A stretch of 64,000 nt of DNA from Mugil cephalus (GCF_022458985.1 NC_061784.1:24362545-24426544), one strand, 5' to 3'; shown: positions 24,901-36,779, numbered from the stretch's first letter. Notes: a model not told the origin generated them from the sequence alone. Made by a program: numbers and translations.

Positions 24901-27900
24901 TGTATAAAGAGAACAGGAACGGAGCGAGCACAGTCCCCTGTGGGGCTGCATCAAGAGTGAGTCATAGACAGATGTGGTTGAGAGAATCCGGTAATTTTCC
25001 AAAACGAGATACTAAATAAAACGGAAATAATGTCAGTTATGTATTCTTTCTGTGCATCCCCAGTACCAACTGAACCACCGACCTACCAGCCTGGTGTTGG
25101 AGACCACTGCCTTAACTCACATCATGACCTGAACCACTGAGACCTTTTAGAGACACACCATTAAACCAGCAGCTCTACACCTGTATGCCACATGAAAGCC
25201 TTCTGTGTACAGCTCCACCTGTTTGAGACACAACTACGACGCTTTAACGCTGCACACTTCCCCGCGCTGTCTGCTAAAAAGGAGAAATATGTGTCCGTGA
25301 TTGCTTCTCTCGTGACAGAATTCAACCAGCGTTTCCAAGATTTTTCTGTCTTTGAAAAACAAATCAAGCTGTTCTCGACCCCATTCCAGGTGGATACAGA
25401 AGGAGTGGAAGAGATTCTGCAGTTAGAACTGATTGAAATGCAATGTGATGATCCTCTGAAGAGTCAACATCAGCTTCTCTCCCTCCCTGACTTCTATCAG
25501 AGTTTGGATAATGCCAAGTTTCCTCTAATGAGATGCCACGCAAAAAGAATGATGAGCCAGTTCGGCTCAACATTCATATGTGAACAAACATTTTCTCTGT
25601 TAAATCAGAACAACAGCAGACTGAGATCTCTGTGAACTTTCTCCTGACATGTCAGCATCCTTCAATCCAAAGGACAGCATCACTGCTCCCACAGGGTGCA
25701 ATGTTCTTCACATTATAGGTGAGTTAGAAACTCACACAGTATTCATGTGTCAGTGTGTCACCTCTAGTGTGAGGCCTGGCCCTTTGTTCATTTTTCTGTA
25801 TTTGGCCCTCACTAAAAAAGACTTTGGACACCCCTGCTCTAGGTGAAAGTATGCCTCAGCAGGAGACGTTTCAAAAACTCTTTTTCGCTCTTTTTTCCCG
25901 CCCCTCCCATTCATTTCAATGGGAAATTTTTCACAGTTTCGCGAAAAATTCGTATTTCGTAGAGAAAAGTAATAGCACACCAGTCCCCACCAAACCGCAC
26001 ATTTTGATATATAACTCCCTCATTAAGGGATGAAAAAAAGGAGTAAGATGAAAAATTTAAAAAGAAGAAGAAGAAGAAACACGTGGTATAACAATAGTGA
26101 CTCGGGCGTTGCCCCGTGGCCCAAATATTAAATGTTATTTACTTTAAGATTATTTGTTCCATTACTTTTGTTCACCTAAAAATGCTGTGATGTAATACAA
26201 ACGGTGATATATCCAAAGTTAATTAACACATCAAGATGTAAATACCAGGAAATAAAAGCTGACGTTCTGAACTCTGGTCTCATCTTTTAATCTTAAACCC
26301 AAATATCTTCAGTGAACAACAAAAACAAGGGAATTTGCCTTGTTGTTCCAGTACTTTTGGAGGGGACTGTATGTAATTTTTGTAAATTTTTGCTGTGGAC
26401 CAGATCAGACCCTCTGATAGGCCACTTGTGTCCCACGGGTCATGTGTTGGACACCTTCTGAAAGCTTCTTTTAGGACTTAAAGAATCTCAGAGTTTAACT
26501 AATTAAATAAAATATTTCATCGTTACTGAACCATGTCTTTTTCTTACCTCCGTCTCCTGGACGTCGCTGAAGGGGGAAGTCAGGATGTTGGACGTCATGT
26601 GACCTGGAGGAGGAAATGAAAGCAGATGTTTTTAGGACAGCTGTGTCAGCAGCAGGACGTCATGATGGACTGATATAACTGGACTCTTGGTTCCAGGAAC
26701 TTCCCGTCTGTTGGTTGAGGACTGAACTCAGGTCGTCCAGTTAAACGTGACGTCAGCTGGAAAATAAGGAACTGACTCCATCCAAACATATAATAACGAA
26801 TCTTTGTGTTTTCATCAGCTCTGTCTCAGCAAACTAAAACTCTAGTTTGTGTCTGTAACATTGTTTGTGTACGTTTGTGTCTTTAATAAATCAACCTCTT
26901 GATGTTTGGTTCCAATCAGGTTGTTTAATTATTGTTGTTCGATAAAGTTCATTCAAACTGGTTCTAAATAATGAAGCTGAAATCACAGACATATACATAG
27001 ACGCTGCATTGAGCAGGTTGGTCCATTGCTGCGATACGTCAACGCGTCCGCCATATTGGATGTGGCAGATCTGCACCGTAAACTAATAAAAGGAAATGGA
27101 CTGAACCTCTACGAAGTGCTTTAAGTTAATGCCTCTAATTCACGCCCTTAATTAAAGAATTTTAAGCGTTAATAAAAAATAAACTAACTAAAATTCACCC
27201 CCATACAGTTGTCATGTTTTTTTTTGCACCAGGCTGTAAACATGTTTAATAGTGGTGTAAAGTTGGCCTTTTTAACATGGGGATCTATGGGGATTTTCCA
27301 TAGAGATGCAACAGACTGATGTTCAACATTCAGATCCTAATCTGGTATTTAAAATGTTGAGATAGCTGATTCTGTATTATTTTAATTTTTTGTCCGTTTT
27401 TCACATGAGCTATATTTTATGTAATATGTCAGTGACCAACAAGCAGGCTGCTCCTCCTTTTGATCAAGCCCCTTATGGCAAAGTAGTTGTGTATCAGTCA
27501 TGGGGTCACCACCAACATCATCAAGGTTCATCATCTAGGGATCATTATTGAAATAATTTAGATAAAAGCTATATTTTAAATAAATAAAAAGACTTTTAAC
27601 TGATGGTGGTAGAGGAGAGATCATGGGGTCAATAAAATGAATAGGACTCAACCTCTACATGTCATTAATGTGGCAACCAATTTTACAAAGAATCAGATAA
27701 AAACTACTAATTATAATAATTATTTTTTAATTACTATTTATACTAAATAACTCCCATTTAACATACATTTTAATTAACAGATTTTAAGGGTAAATGTGGT
27801 ATCTTAAAACGTATTTTTAATATTTTTAGTATTTTTTAGTATTTTCTTCGCATGCTCAGTTCATTATGTCAGTCATTCGCATCTAGCGTCATTGATGTGA

Positions 27901-28241
27901 TTTCCCTTTATTCATATCCTCAAAGTGAGAATTATGTTGGTCCTTTACCAGCCACAGTAATGTGTCTTCATTTACTCATATTGTTGTGCATGTTCACACC
28001 TAACGAGAGCTACTTAAAACTTCAGGTTCACTAGAGATTAAATAAAAGTATTCATGCTCACAGTTCAATATAAAAATTTCAGTTTTCTGTTTCTAGTTCA
28101 AGTTTATTGACTGTATTATTTTGTTTTGTACATATCTGTGCAGTCTGTCAACTGTTTCACTGACATTGCTGTCAAAGTAAAGTCTACATCAAACATGGAT
28201 TACAAGAGCATGACCTACAAACACAACTACAGGTTCCTCTC

Positions 28242-28291
<50 letters not shown>

Positions 28292-30187
28292 ACGCCCTTA
28301 ACGGAAACCTTTCCGCTTCACCACAGCCCAACTATTTTAAGCAGTTTTGATGCACAGCATGTTCTGTCTCCACCATATTGTCCTTATGGTTCTGTTTCAG
28401 CCTGGCGAGGACCTTGTGCTCTGCTCCTCCGCGGTTTTTTGATGGAACGACCAGCATCGTTGCCGTGGGAAACAGGCCAGAGTGCAAACTCCCCCAGGAG
28501 GATTTTTGGAAAGGAATTTTAGTGTTAATGGTGAACCACTTTGCACTTGACGTACCCAAAATGTGTTGCAGTGGTCCTCCCTGTCCTTGAATGGGGGGAA
28601 CTGTGTGACTAGGCTACTTATCCTATGAATAGAGCTCAGGTAAGTACCAGCCATTATGGTAATTAGTGACCCCAGTTTCTGATCAAGCAAGTTTCAGGTG
28701 GGTGTTACTCACAGAGTTTATTCCTATTTAAACCTCAATTTCCCACTAGTTTATCAGAACTGAAGAAGCTACTCGGATGAAACGTCTTCAATAATTCTAA
28801 AAGTCCAGCTGACCTTATTCAACACTGTTTTGGATTTAGTGTCTGAACTGTAGCTACATAAACAGAACCCAGCGTTGGTCACATGGAGTTGTTTTGTCCT
28901 TAAAATGTAAAGTGTGTTATAAATAAAATGTTACTATTATATATATGATAGATCTATATATCCATCAGCAGAAAAGGAAACACCATGTGATGACACGATC
29001 CCTGCTAATCTTATTTTATTTGAATTTTTCCTGTAGTTTCTTTCATGCGCAATGAAGCCACGGTGATAATTTCCTCGTGGATCATTAAAGTCTAAGTGTT
29101 ATTTAACACACACTCTTCCTGTAACTATGTCTTGTTTTATTTTGATCATTATATCATAAACTCTATTGTGTTATTATTATTAAATAAATCATTGCTGTTT
29201 TTATTGTTAATATCGCTTTTCAATGGCGTAATGATACAGTAGATTCACCCTGAACAAGATGGCGGCCAGAAACGAGGCGACGTCTAGTGTAATCTACTTT
29301 TATCCTGAGCTAATTCCTGGTTGGTCTGATTACCTGTCATCTGATTGGCTGTTGTCTGATTACCTGTCATCTGATTGGCTGTTGTCGACCAGGCCGGCTT
29401 CTCTGTGTGAGAGGATGTTGTTGTGGGCGCTAACGTTGCTGAAACAGATAAATGACACAAACTCCATTAACATCATGAAGCTCTTTCATCCTGATGTCAG
29501 TCATGAACTTCAACCACTGGGTAGAGTCACAGTCTGGGATTGTTTTATAATAATTATTACTTTAGTTCTGGATCCAGTTTCTACTAACTCACCTGTGTCC
29601 ACCCTCAGGTCCGTGTAATATTTCTCATCATTAAACCATCCAGATATCATCACTTTACATCCATATCTCCCAGAGTCGTCTTCAGTGACGTTTTCTATGG
29701 TCAGAGAAACGTCTCCTCGGTCCAGTCGACCCCTCAGCTGATACCTGCTGGAAGCTCTTTCTTTCACTTTATATCCATCTGTGTAGATCAGCTGATCGTT
29801 GCAGCCAGAGGCTGGTAAATCTCCTCGACCCCAACAAACTGTCAGAGCTCCATGTTTCTTTATATCATAGCTACAGGTCAGAGTGACGTCTAAACCAGAT
29901 GGAACAAGAACTGTGCTGCTGCTGCTTAGAGACACTGGAGACAGAAGAAGAACACAAAGTTATTATATTTTATTATATTATATTATATTATATTATATTA
30001 TATTATATTACAATATATTATATTATATTATATTATATTATATTATATTATATTATATTATATTATATTATATTATATTACAATATATTATATTATATTA
30101 TATTATATTATATTATATGATATTATATGAACTGATAGAAAGGTGTCTCTTACCTGAGAGCAGAGCGAGCAGCAGTACGATCCTCAT
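21936..30187 (-). CDS. TIM-family (HAVCR1/TIMD4-like) Ig receptor gene, multi-exon
   Basis: Type I membrane receptor. TIM proteins bind phosphatidylserine on dying cells and tune T-cell responses. Exons on the minus strand with matching splice sites: signal peptide 30154-30187 ([11 protein letters not shown]); V-set Ig domain 29593-29934; short stalk 26548-26603 ([18 protein letters not shown]); transmembrane 23682-23760 (valine/leucine-rich, about 25 residues). Phases agree across these four (1, 1, 0, 1). The V domain has [38 protein letters not shown] and [13 protein letters not shown] and WFND are TIM hallmarks, the latter forming the metal/phosphatidylserine pocket. No mucin-rich exon is seen. 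A tail exon near 21936-22089, in the frame reading SAVEN...[10 protein letters not shown], is likely, but its splice phase needs another exon that I could not find. The adra1b neighbour supports the call by synteny. Confidence 0.75.
22936..23100 (-). mobile_element. LINE 3' end fragment
   Basis: Reverse strand reads GGGACCAATAAAGTGCCC then TTGAATC TTGAATC, a short-repeat tail typical of CR1/L2-type fish LINEs. It is truncated. A related plus-strand motif is at about 38633-38790. Confidence 0.6.
23816..24025. repeat. minisatellite, about 30-bp degenerate unit
   Basis: Repeated units built on CCTAGCCTTAGCATTAACC and CTAGCCTCATCC, about seven copies, inside a TIM gene intron next to the transmembrane exon. 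Confidence 0.8.
24065..24137. repeat. (GATG)n microsatellite
   Basis: GATA grading into GATG repeats. On the minus strand it forms the CATC tail of the adjacent LINE. Confidence 0.9.
24138..24965 (-). mobile_element. LINE 3' part (L2/Rex1-like)
   Basis: Minus-strand reading across several frames gives [20 protein letters not shown] and related C-terminal reverse transcriptase ORF sequence, ending in a 3' terminus with AAATTTCCCAGTTTGGGG followed by a CATC repeat. Several stops show decay. It lies in a TIM intron. Confidence 0.7.
25190..25840 (+). mobile_element. hAT transposase C-terminal fragment
   Basis: Positions 25192-25635 encode 147 residues with [38 protein letters not shown]-like [13 protein letters not shown] and [20 protein letters not shown], matching the C-terminal half and dimerisation region of hAT transposases of the GTF2IRD2/ZBED type. 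TTTGGACACCCCTG at about 25822-25835 fits a hAT terminal repeat. The N-terminal zinc finger and catalytic start are absent, so it is a truncated copy. Intronic to the TIM gene. Confidence 0.75.
25860..26110. repeat. dispersed repeat of unknown class
   Basis: Contains CCCATTCATTTCAATGGGAA, a short palindrome-bearing motif I associate with abundant fish repeats, and a GAAGAAGAAG run. Class not determined. Confidence 0.35.
26120..26372 (+). mobile_element. Tc1/mariner 3' end
   Basis: Ends with GTTCCAGTACTTTTGGAGGG then GACTGTA, the terminal repeat of a fish Tc1-like element, preceded by the usual AT-rich 3' region (AACCCAAATATCTTCAGTG). The coding part is missing. Confidence 0.7.
26373..26465 (+). 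mobile_element. hAT-like MITE fragment
   Basis: GACCAGATCAGACCCTCTGA and the trailing GTGTTGGACACCTTCTG match the repeat family seen at 46665-47110 and 49134-49495. Confidence 0.5.
26980..28100. other. intron sequence, repeat scraps
   Basis: Within the TIM gene. About 26990-27065 (CATAGACGCTGCATTGAGCA, then CCGCCATATTGGATG) resembles a dispersed fish repeat. No exon seen. Confidence 0.4.
28246..28290. repeat. (TG)n microsatellite
   Basis: About 22 TG units in a TIM intron. Confidence 0.95.
28590..28835 (-). mobile_element. Penelope-like element end fragment
   Basis: Reverse of the leader at about 57690-57900: shares CCTCAATTTCCCACTAGT-like and GAACTGAAGAAGCTACT segments and ends AAAAGTCCAGCTG. 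It is a solo terminal piece, with no RT here. Confidence 0.6.
29020..29100 (+). mobile_element. LINE 3' end scrap
   Basis: ATAATTTCCTCGTGGATCAT then TAAAGTCTAAGTG; a sister copy is at 39060-39165. Confidence 0.5.
29325..29384. repeat. 30-bp tandem duplication
   Basis: Two exact 30-bp units beginning TCTGATTACCTGTCATCTGA, in the intron downstream of the TIM V exon. Confidence 0.9.
29960..30129. repeat. (TATTA)n microsatellite filling TIM intron 1
   Basis: About 33 pentanucleotide units with two interruptions (CAATA). It occupies most of the 219-bp intron between the signal and V exons. Confidence 0.95.
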
Positions 30188-30738
30188 GATGAAAACTCAA
30201 GTCTGAACATGAAAACTCTGCAACACATTTCAACACATTTTAACACAACACGTCACCACACAAACACTCCCTCTTCTTTCTAGCGCTGTGAGGACCCTCT
30301 GTTAAAACATACATGGGTTGGCCTTCATAAGCGTTGGCCGCTTACCATGAAAATAAAAACTAGAAGCACCCTCAGCAGAAAGAAGGAAAACCACAAACAG
30401 AGCTGCTGTTCTCACGAAAACCACAGAACTGCTGCTGCTGCTTCTGATGCTTCTCACCGAGGACCTGAAACTCTGCAGCTCATTTATCTGAGTTTAAATG
30501 GACACAGGGAGTCATTTCATTTATAAATTCATTAGACTCATCTGTCTCCTGCTGATGATCATCCATCACATCATGGAGACAAGATGTTCACCTCCATCTG
30601 CAGGACGCCCAACGTAAGGCATGGACTGGAAAAGAAGACTAAGCAACATCTGAGACACCTCGAATATTAGTGTCAAAACGTCAGCAAGATTCCACCACTT
30701 GCCGAAACACTGTTGTTGTTTCGGTGTGTACAAAAGTA

Positions 30739-30774
30739 AGTATATACATATATATGTGCATGTGTGTGTGTATG

Positions 30775-30805
<31 letters not shown>

Positions 30806-30840
30806 ATGTATGTAAATTTATACACACACACATATATATG
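30739..30840. repeat. TA/TG microsatellite
   Basis: Mixed TATG and TG units ending in CACACACACATATATATG, so the ends are partly self-complementary. Confidence 0.9.
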
Positions 30841-31262
30841 AAGGTTTGGTGTTCCTGGATCTATGACATACTTACAGTAACTCTATCATCATCATCACCG
30901 TGTATTTGTGATATATTTTATTTATATTACATATATTATATTTTCAGATCAGATGAGCTTGTAACTTCCTTTTTGTAACTACTTCCTCTTTCAGAATCTG
31001 ATCTTAACAATCTAAAAAGTTAAACGAGGGAGGAAAAAACAGAGAGAGAAACAGAGAGAGAGCTCAAGTGCATGTAAACATGTTACTACTACGACTAACA
31101 TCAGAGTTCACCTTCTCTGACTAACCCAGATAATGAGACTGTAAATGGTTTTTCTGTCATGTATTCACTTAATCAGACTTTAACTAGACAACATGTGTCT
31201 TCATGCTCCACAACCACTGAGCTGGTGTTTGACCCCGAAACAAAAACATCCAAGAAAACTAG

Positions 31263-31326
31263 TCACAGAAGAAGAAGAAGAAGAAGAAAAAGAAGAAGAA
31301 GAAGAAGAAGAAGAAGAAGAAGAAGG
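31263..31326. repeat. (GAA)n microsatellite
   Basis: About 20 GAA units with one AAA interruption; a second, shorter (GAA)n is at 31524-31551. Confidence 0.95.
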
Positions 31327-31364
31327 TGAACGATGCGTCGGCGTGGCCACCATCTTGTTCATCT

Positions 31365-31445
31365 TGTTGTTTAATGATCCACAAGGGAAATTATTTTGTC
31401 ACTGTAGCTGTAAAAACTCACACAAGAAGATTCAAATAAAATAAG
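31365..31445 (-). mobile_element. LINE 3' end scrap
   Basis: ATGATCCACAAGGGAAATTA on the plus strand is the reverse of a LINE terminus; family shared with 15910-16060 and 53825-53950. Confidence 0.55.
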
Positions 31446-32617
31446 ATTAGCATGGATTGTGTCATTGCATGGTGTTTCCTTGTCTGCTGAGGGATATATA
31501 TCACATAATAATAATAATAAAAAAAAGAAGAAGAAGAAGAAGAAGAAGAAGGTTATATATGAAACTTCTGGTTTAGGAACAACATTTCCTACTTAATACA
31601 GTTACACACAGTGGCTGATTTTGTAAATGTCACTTTTATCATATTACTGATGTCTTACAACAAAAAACATATTTTGTTTCCTTGTCCTTAGTAATAAGAT
31701 ACAGTAGTTTGATTTACGGAAGCTTTAGAGATACACTCAAAACGTTCATAACAGTTAATAATATTAAACATCCTCTCACTTGTGAAATGTTATTACCTGT
31801 TGCTTGGTGTTGGTGTTTCTTTCATGGGAACATCTGTAAACGACACAAAAGTCTGTTATTTTACTCAGGCAGATATAATGACTACACTGGTAAGGACCCC
31901 TGAACAAGATGGCGGCCGAGCTGACGTGTCTGACCCAGTGACTGTATATACTAGATCTGGTCTGACCAGACAGAATGCAGCATCTAGTGTTTATATATCT
32001 ATGGTTGTTCATGATATAATATATCAACTGGAAAGGTGGCAACATTAACCTGCTGATAAGACACATGTCGCCACCTAGTGTGGAGGAGGAGGACATGTTT
32101 CCACCAGTTAATCAGGATCACTTCAAGATCACTTCATTTATCCCCTCAGGGAAAATGTTTAATCTCAGTTGTTTCGATTTTCTTCGTTGCAGTAAACTGG
32201 CACAATGACCACGTTCAGAAAGTTGAATGACAGAGTGGAGTTGGTTAATTACAACATACCACATGAAATGAGTTTAATTAATACACAATGGTTTAATTCA
32301 AAAGTTTATGTAAACGTTGGTCACTGGTACCAGTACGTGCAATAAAACAGGCATATAAATGGTTTAATCATGGCAAATATATAAAATATTGGGTGATTTT
32401 ATTAGTCCCATATATTCAGAATCCATGTAAACCTGTGTATCATTCATATCATTTTCTATTTTCAATTGTCAATCAAAAATCAAAAAGTGAAGATTATTTT
32501 GTTTGTCATCGCCACATAGACATATATACACATTTCCTGGTCACGTAAACCCGACCAATTAAATGTTAAAATCAAATTCAGTCCTGTGCTTTTCCTGCTC
32601 CAGAAGAGGCTGATTTG

Positions 32618-32621
32618 TTTC

Positions 32622-32653
<32 letters not shown>

Positions 32654-32660
32654 ATCTTCC
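32618..32660. repeat. (CTC)n microsatellite
   Basis: CTCCTC run grading into CATCTT triplets. Confidence 0.85.
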
Positions 32661-32930
32661 TCATACAGTGAAAACATCCAGGGGTCAGAGGTCGGTTGTT
32701 TTTGGCCTCTCGTCTCTCAGACATGATTTTGTGCCACATTCCTCTTTAATCAGATTTCTACTGGAAACACAAACACTTAGTACATTTATATATTTATACA
32801 ATATATTAAACTGTAGCATCAACATCAGGAGGATGAGCTCCCATCATGCATCTGTCTGTAGTTTTTCTTCTCCATGGATTAGTCTGACTGAAAGTAAAAG
32901 TTTTATTAATTTAAGGTCAGTGCTCCGTGG

Positions 32931-33112
32931 GTTAGCATCCTGCTAGTTAGCATGCTGCTGGTTAGCATACTATTGGTTAGCATCCTGTTGGTTAGCATCC
33001 TGCTAGTTAGCATCCTGTTAGTTAGCATCCTGCTAGTTAGCATACTATTGGTTAGCATCCTGGTGGTTAGCATCCTGCTAGTTAGCATCCTGTTGGTTAG
33101 CATCCTGCTGGT
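32931..33112. repeat. 15-bp minisatellite
   Basis: About 12 tandem units of the form GTTAGCATCCTGCTG with variants at a few positions. The unit length is a multiple of 3, so frames stay open on both strands without being a gene. A decayed relative extends around 33930-34065. Confidence 0.95.
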
Positions 33113-33129
33113 CACCATTCATAGAGACA

Positions 33130-34815
33130 TTTAAAGTCTGTCTCTTACAGAATCAGTGTGAAGTTTGTTGAGAAGAGGAAGGAGCCCAGGAGGAGTTGAT
33201 ATAAATCATCTTTTCTAAATTGTTCTGTGTTTATCTCCAGTATTTATCCGTGTGTCTGCCTCACTGGGAATCATTTACATTTCAGTTTTAAGGATGAACG
33301 AACGGCCGACGCGCTGAGAGCTCTGATCCTGTTTCAGGTCTTTGATGTGGACTTTACGAGTCGCTTCATTCGTCTGTTCCACCTCAAATGGAAAAACTCA
33401 AGTGGCCGACGAGAGGAGAGGTCGATGCGTTCAGGTGACAGACAACATTTCAGTAAATCTGGAGCTGTAAGAGTTGCTCAGTGGCCAAATTCTAAGAAAC
33501 TCTTAGAATCCTGATGTTTTCTAAGAGTTGTTCCTAGATGGAGGTAAAGATAAAAAAGGTTCCTAAAGAACGTGTTCAGACTTTTGACTTTTGAGAGTCT
33601 TGAGAGTAGAACGTGGTGGATAGAAGAGGAATATATTTGTCCAGGTCTACAGAGGTCGGCGTGATTTTAATAAATCAGAGCAGACAAGCATCACTTTAAT
33701 TTCTCTTGTTATAAAAAGTTGCTCTTGAGCTGTTTTGAGACTTTTATTCTGGGAACATGAGGATGTTTCCTTCAATAAACCATCAAATTTACAAAAACTC
33801 GTAAATAACTTAAATCCATCAGGCTGTAGACATAAGTTTAAATAGACGACCTGTCCAGTTCATTAGGTACGCTAGTGAACATATCCCATATATCCCTATG
33901 ATTTGCATAATGTTGCCTAGCAACTAGATTAGCATCCAACTGGTTAGTGTTCTGTTAGCTAGCATTCCTTTGGTTAGCCCCTTTTGGTCATCAACCTGCT
34001 CCTTAGCATCGCATTGTTATTGCATCCTTTACGTTAGCATACTGTTGGTTAGCATTCTGTCACAGCAAACCTGCAATTAACATCAAGAGGAAGCAGTCTT
34101 CACCCATCCATCGCTCAGACCTCCTCCTGACATATTTACTATGACCACTAGAGGGCTCCAAGTATCAAACTATTTTTATTTTAATTTCTACAACTATAAA
34201 TGTTGTGAAGTCAAAGAAAACTCGTTTGTCTCATACTGAAGGAAACAAACATGGCTGCTGACTTTAGATTAAAAACAGTGTTGTTGTTTTTTAAATGTTC
34301 AGATTCATCCATCAGACTCCAGCTGGACCTCGTCTTCATCATCCTCTGCCATCATCATCCTCGTCTCCATCTCTGAGTCAGTTACATAACGACACAATCT
34401 GGATTCATCAGCTGTTCATGTTCATCCGACACTGAGCTGCTTTAAAGTTTTAGCTTCACAATTTTCTACAATTCTTTATAAAGTCGACAAAGAGAACCCG
34501 ATCAAAGACAGGAAACATGCTGTATCCTTTTTGTATATTTTCTTTCAAATCCGTTGTTGTTTCTTGTCTAATCCTGCGCTACCGTTCCAAGGAAACGTGG
34601 GATAAATAAACAGTGTCTTATGTATATGTATTACTTTTGGACGTATTAAAAATTAAACTAGATATTGTAATGATTAGTGTGAACGTATTTAGACTCTATT
34701 GATCCTCAAGGGACATTTTTTGGTAGATATATATATATATATATAAATTAGAATAAAACATAAATATTATTCTGGTCTGTTGGTTTATTCAGTAAAATGA
34801 GACAATATTCCATAT
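33130..34815. other. intergenic, no gene supported
   Basis: Includes a decayed GTTAGCAT array (about 33930-34065) and a TA run near 34728-34744. A frame at 33227-33514 is open but matches no family I know. Confidence 0.4.
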
Positions 34816-34819
34816 CAGA

Positions 34820-35210
34820 GTGGAGCTCCTCCCCCTTCCTCCTCCTCCTCTTGTTCCTCCACTTCTCCTGCTCCTCCTCTTTCTCTTCTTCCACCTTTCT
34901 CCCCCTTCCTCGTCCTGTCTCTCCTCCTCCTCCTCCTCCTCCTCCTCCTCCTGGTTCCTTCTTCAACCTCTTCCTCCTCCTCCTCCTCCTCTTCGTCTGC
35001 TGATCTTTTCCATCTCTCAGCTCCAGATGGAGCGAAGGAGTTTGAGCTCAAACTCTTTGGGATTAACTGTCAGTTTAGTTTCACTTCATCAGGACTCAGT
35101 GTCTCCATCTTCATCTTCATCATCATCATCTTCATCATCTTCTTCATCTCCATCTTCATCTTCATCATCATCTTATTATTACTATTATTATTATTATGCT
35201 GAACATGAGT
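34820..35210. repeat. long pyrimidine-rich tract
   Basis: (CCT)n-type runs from 34827 to 34998 and (TCATCT)n/(TAT)n from 35100 to 35200 on the plus strand. Open frames here are low-complexity. Confidence 0.9.
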
Positions 35211-35245
35211 CTGAAGTTTTCTAATAAAGTTGTGATTCAAGGAAT

Positions 35246-35466
35246 TTGAGGAGGAGGAGGAGAAGAGGAGGGATGAAGAAGAGGAGGAGGAAAAGGAGGA
35301 AAAGGAGAAGGAGAACAAGGAGGACGAGGAAAAGGAGGAGGAGAATGAGGAGGAGGAGGAAAAGGAGGAGGGAGAAGAGGAAGGATGAGGAGGAGGAGGA
35401 GGAGAAGGAGGAGGAGGAGAAGAATGAGGAGGAGGAGGGAGAAGAGGAGGGATGAGGAGGAGGAGG
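35246..35466. repeat. long purine-rich (GAG)n tract
   Basis: About 220 nt of almost pure A/G (GAGGAGG, AAGGAGG units), complementary in composition to the CCT tract 250 bp upstream. Confidence 0.92.
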
Positions 35467-35469
35467 CTG

Positions 35470-36700
35470 CTGACGTTTTCTGGTTCATTCCTCACATTCT
35501 GCAGCTCAGCCCGTTTCCTCTAAAGTATCTGAAGGACTGAACTGCTCCTTCTACGGCTCCAGCTCTGCTACATAAATCATCAGCCGGTCGTGGAATCTTC
35601 TTTAGACTCAAGAATTTAAATCATTTATTTTGTCTCAAGCTTCAACGTTTAATTTTCCATCTTATTGGATGTCTGCAGAGGATGAGAAATGAACTTCATA
35701 ATTTAATTCTATTTCTGAAACAGCAGAATATTCTTTAGTTTTGGTTTCGTGTAGTTTTAACAGAAGTCAAGTTTCTCATTATTTCCTGGCATCATGTATT
35801 TAAATAGAAGAAAACTGAGCAGAAGAAGAATACTATAGAAACATTATAATACAATAATACTAGATACTATAATACTGTTTACATGGGGTCTGATGGTGTT
35901 TGTTTCTTTTTAATTGAAGTTTTAAGTTATTCTTGATTTAAACTGGGATAAATTTCAAAGAAATTCTCTCCCTCTCCCTCCTCCTCCTCCTCCTCCTCCT
36001 CCCTGTCTTGTGTTTATTTTGGTTTTGTTTGCATGGTGCGTTCACTGACCCTGGTCTGTCAGGATCATCTCAGTCACATCCTGTAGTGTGCGCAGGTCAG
36101 AGATTATCGGAGCGAGGCAGCGTCTCAGAGGAGAATCAGCTCATTGTGGCTCCATGTCCTGGTTTTCATCTGCACGAATAATTCAGGTCTGAGTGAAGCT
36201 TCCTGACGACACAATCCAACGTTCAGCCCCAGGGACACGAACGCCTCCAGAGGAAAATGGAAACCTGAGAGGAGACTTTTTAAATAGCTTCAGAGCAGCT
36301 CAGTTGGCTGAAACAGTCTCAACCTTTTCAGATTTATTTGCTGATTAATGGATGAATCCTCTGGAACATAGAGATGCGTTCAGGGTTTATCTGAAACGGT
36401 GCTTAAAGAATGAACTTTGTCCAAAAACGGCGCCTTTTTATTTTTAAGGTGTTTTGTGACATGAAAGCTGAACAGAACATTAATGTAAATAATATAAATA
36501 TAATATAGAAATGTTTGTTCATAGACATGTTGAAGGTTCATTTCCATCCATGCAGGAGAAAATCTGACGTGATGTCACAGCGATAGAGCTAAGGAGGCTA
36601 AGCTAATTAAAACTCACTGGCACCAAATGAAGCATCCAGATCAGTCTGGTAACTACCATTAGCATTAGCATTGTTAGCATCAGCACCATTAGCATCCTCA
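35470..36700. other. intergenic, no gene seen
   Basis: Short (CTC)n run at 35968-36002. Otherwise non-repetitive sequence with no exon I can support. Confidence 0.4.
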
Positions 36701-36710
36701 AAACGACTAC

Positions 36711-36741
36711 GAAAAAAAAAAAAAAAAAAAAAAAAAAAAAC
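36711..36741. repeat. poly(A) tract
   Basis: About 29 A residues preceded by a GCATTAGCATTGTTAGCATC array. Confidence 0.9.
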
Positions 36742-36779
36742 ATGGCCAACACAACATCTGAGAACGTCGTGAACATTTC

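Larger units (their letters stand above)
30190..32460. other. TIM upstream region, no further gene
   Basis: Upstream of the TIM start codon. It holds microsatellites, a (GAA)n pair and a repeat at about 31150-31290 shared with about 54735-54870 (ATGCTCCACAACC, AAACATCCAAGAAA). About 31365-31445 is a LINE 3' scrap. Another dispersed repeat lies around 31905-32050. No exon seen. Confidence 0.45.

Noticed and set aside
29883-30206. Open frames of repeating Tyr-Ile-Leu
   Set aside because: They are produced by the (TATTA)n microsatellite in the TIM intron.
32931-33112. Regular short repeats resembling a CRISPR array
   Set aside because: Units are tandem without unique spacers, and the DNA is vertebrate; it is a minisatellite.
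33227-33514. 95-codon open frame as a possible exon
   Set aside because: No family match, and it overlaps repeat-like sequence recurring near 21740 (TTGTTCCTAGATGGAGGTA).
34797-35495. Serine/proline- or Arg/Glu-rich open frames
   Set aside because: Low-complexity triplet repeats; no start context, domain or splice evidence.
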